Shown: positions 63,290-64,000 of the stretch, one piece after another
How positions within the stretch are numbered: the stretch's first letter is position 1
Layout of the letters: every line of letters starts with the position of its first letter
DNA from: Megalonaias nervosa
Lineage: Eukaryota; Mollusca; Bivalvia; Unionida; Unionidae
NCBI GenBank assembly: GCA_016617855.1
Contig: JAECUM010001166.1
Location: forward strand, 124,001 to 188,000
Reading direction: 5' to 3'
DNA: 64,000 nucleotides
Notes under the pieces: generated by a model
Databases searched by the model: none
Told to the model about the DNA's origin: nothing
The model's input: the letters and a program-made list of their open reading frames with translations, nothing else
Made by a program: the position numbers and the translations under genes

Positions 63290-64000
63290 TCCAGAACACT
63301 TTGTCAAATTTGGTCAAATTCTGCTCAGCAGTTTCTAAGAAAATGCATTTTCCACTTTTAGTAATAATGGTGAACACATTTTTTGGTATATCAGCATCAT
63401 TTGTATAAAGTTGAAAAACTTTTATGCCATTATGTTTTCTTTGAAATTTGGTCACTTTTTGTTAGAGGTTTTTGAGATAAAATTAATAGGTTTTTCTATT
63501 TCTTTTAGTAACAATGGCCATATCTAATGGCAGAAGCCCACTACGTAAGGATGCTTTCCATCAAATTTAGTCAAATCCTGTTTGAGCACATTTTCAAAAG
63601 TCACTTACAGGTTCTTCTAGTTTTAATAACAGTTGCTGAAATTGATGGAAGATCAGCATCAGTTGTGTAAAACTGAAAACCCTTAATGCTAGGGCTCTTT
63701 TCTGTCAAATTTGGTCAAACTGCTGGGCAACTTTTTTTCACAAGTCAAAAGTTTTCTATTTTTAATAACAAAAATCACACGTGCAAATCTGCAAAATTTA
63801 AACAAATCTGAAAGTCCTTTATGCCAGGATACTGTCAAGTTAGTAAAATTCTGTTAAGCTATTTATGAGAAGTTATTTACAGGTTTATCTACATTTAGTA
63901 ATGGTGGCCAGCATTGATCTGTATCCATTTAACAAATTTATAAGACCTTGATGCCAAAATGTCAAGGTTTTTTTAATAACTGAATACACAACTCAAGATG
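63290..64000 (+). repeat. Tandem-core array, family D, running off the right edge
   Basis: Five units whose TCAAATTTGGTCAAATTCTG-type landmark falls near 63303, 63440, 63560, 63705 and 63832. Each has AGTAATGGTGGCCA-like, GGCAGATCAGCATCA-like and CTTTATGCCAGGAT-like segments. This is the clearest family D example here. Confidence 0.75.

Overview
The window is AT-rich animal genomic DNA with short phase-compatible exons, GT-AG introns of 0.5 to 7 kb, and many tRNA-derived SINEs, short inverted-repeat transposons and tandem arrays. No operons, ribosome binding sites or CRISPR arrays are present. PIAS residues of invertebrate type and arrays resembling the tandem-core non-autonomous elements known from bivalves suggest a mollusc, probably a bivalve. 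That placement is an inference and is only moderately secure.

The one gene that can be named is a PIAS-family E3 SUMO ligase on the minus strand. Nine securely readable exons (59933 down to 25344) join in phase into 494 residues. They carry the C-terminal part of the PINIT domain, the SP-RING zinc finger, the post-RING segment, a SUMO-interacting motif (VIDLT) with an acidic tail, and a Ser/Pro-rich C-terminus ending in a stop. The start codon, SAP domain and first part of PINIT lie beyond the right edge. A possible 15-nt (or 9-nt) in-frame microexon sits between the first two exons in the window. Downstream of PIAS on the same strand, two further phase-matched Pro/Ser-rich exons (9471-9235 and 8065-7863) belong to an unassigned transcript.

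Layout: 1-7.8 kb, repeats and no supported gene; 7.8-9.5 kb, two unassigned coding exons; 9.5-21 kb, intergenic or intronic DNA with minisatellites, SINEs, a MITE and a nested hAT-like element; 21-25.3 kb, repeat-poor sequence probably including the PIAS 3' UTR; 25.3-59.9 kb, PIAS exons and repeat-filled introns; 60-64 kb, upstream PIAS intron ending in a tandem-core array.

The mobile DNA is unusually legible. Six SINEs with a tRNA-like head and a (CA)n tail all lie in the same orientation, four with 11-14 bp target duplications. A second SINE has a tRNA-Leu/Ser-like head. Three inverted-repeat elements share a 6-bp target duplication, two MITEs have 8-bp duplications, and two tandem-core families with periods of about 120-145 bp share a common core. 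Nested insertions give a relative age order.
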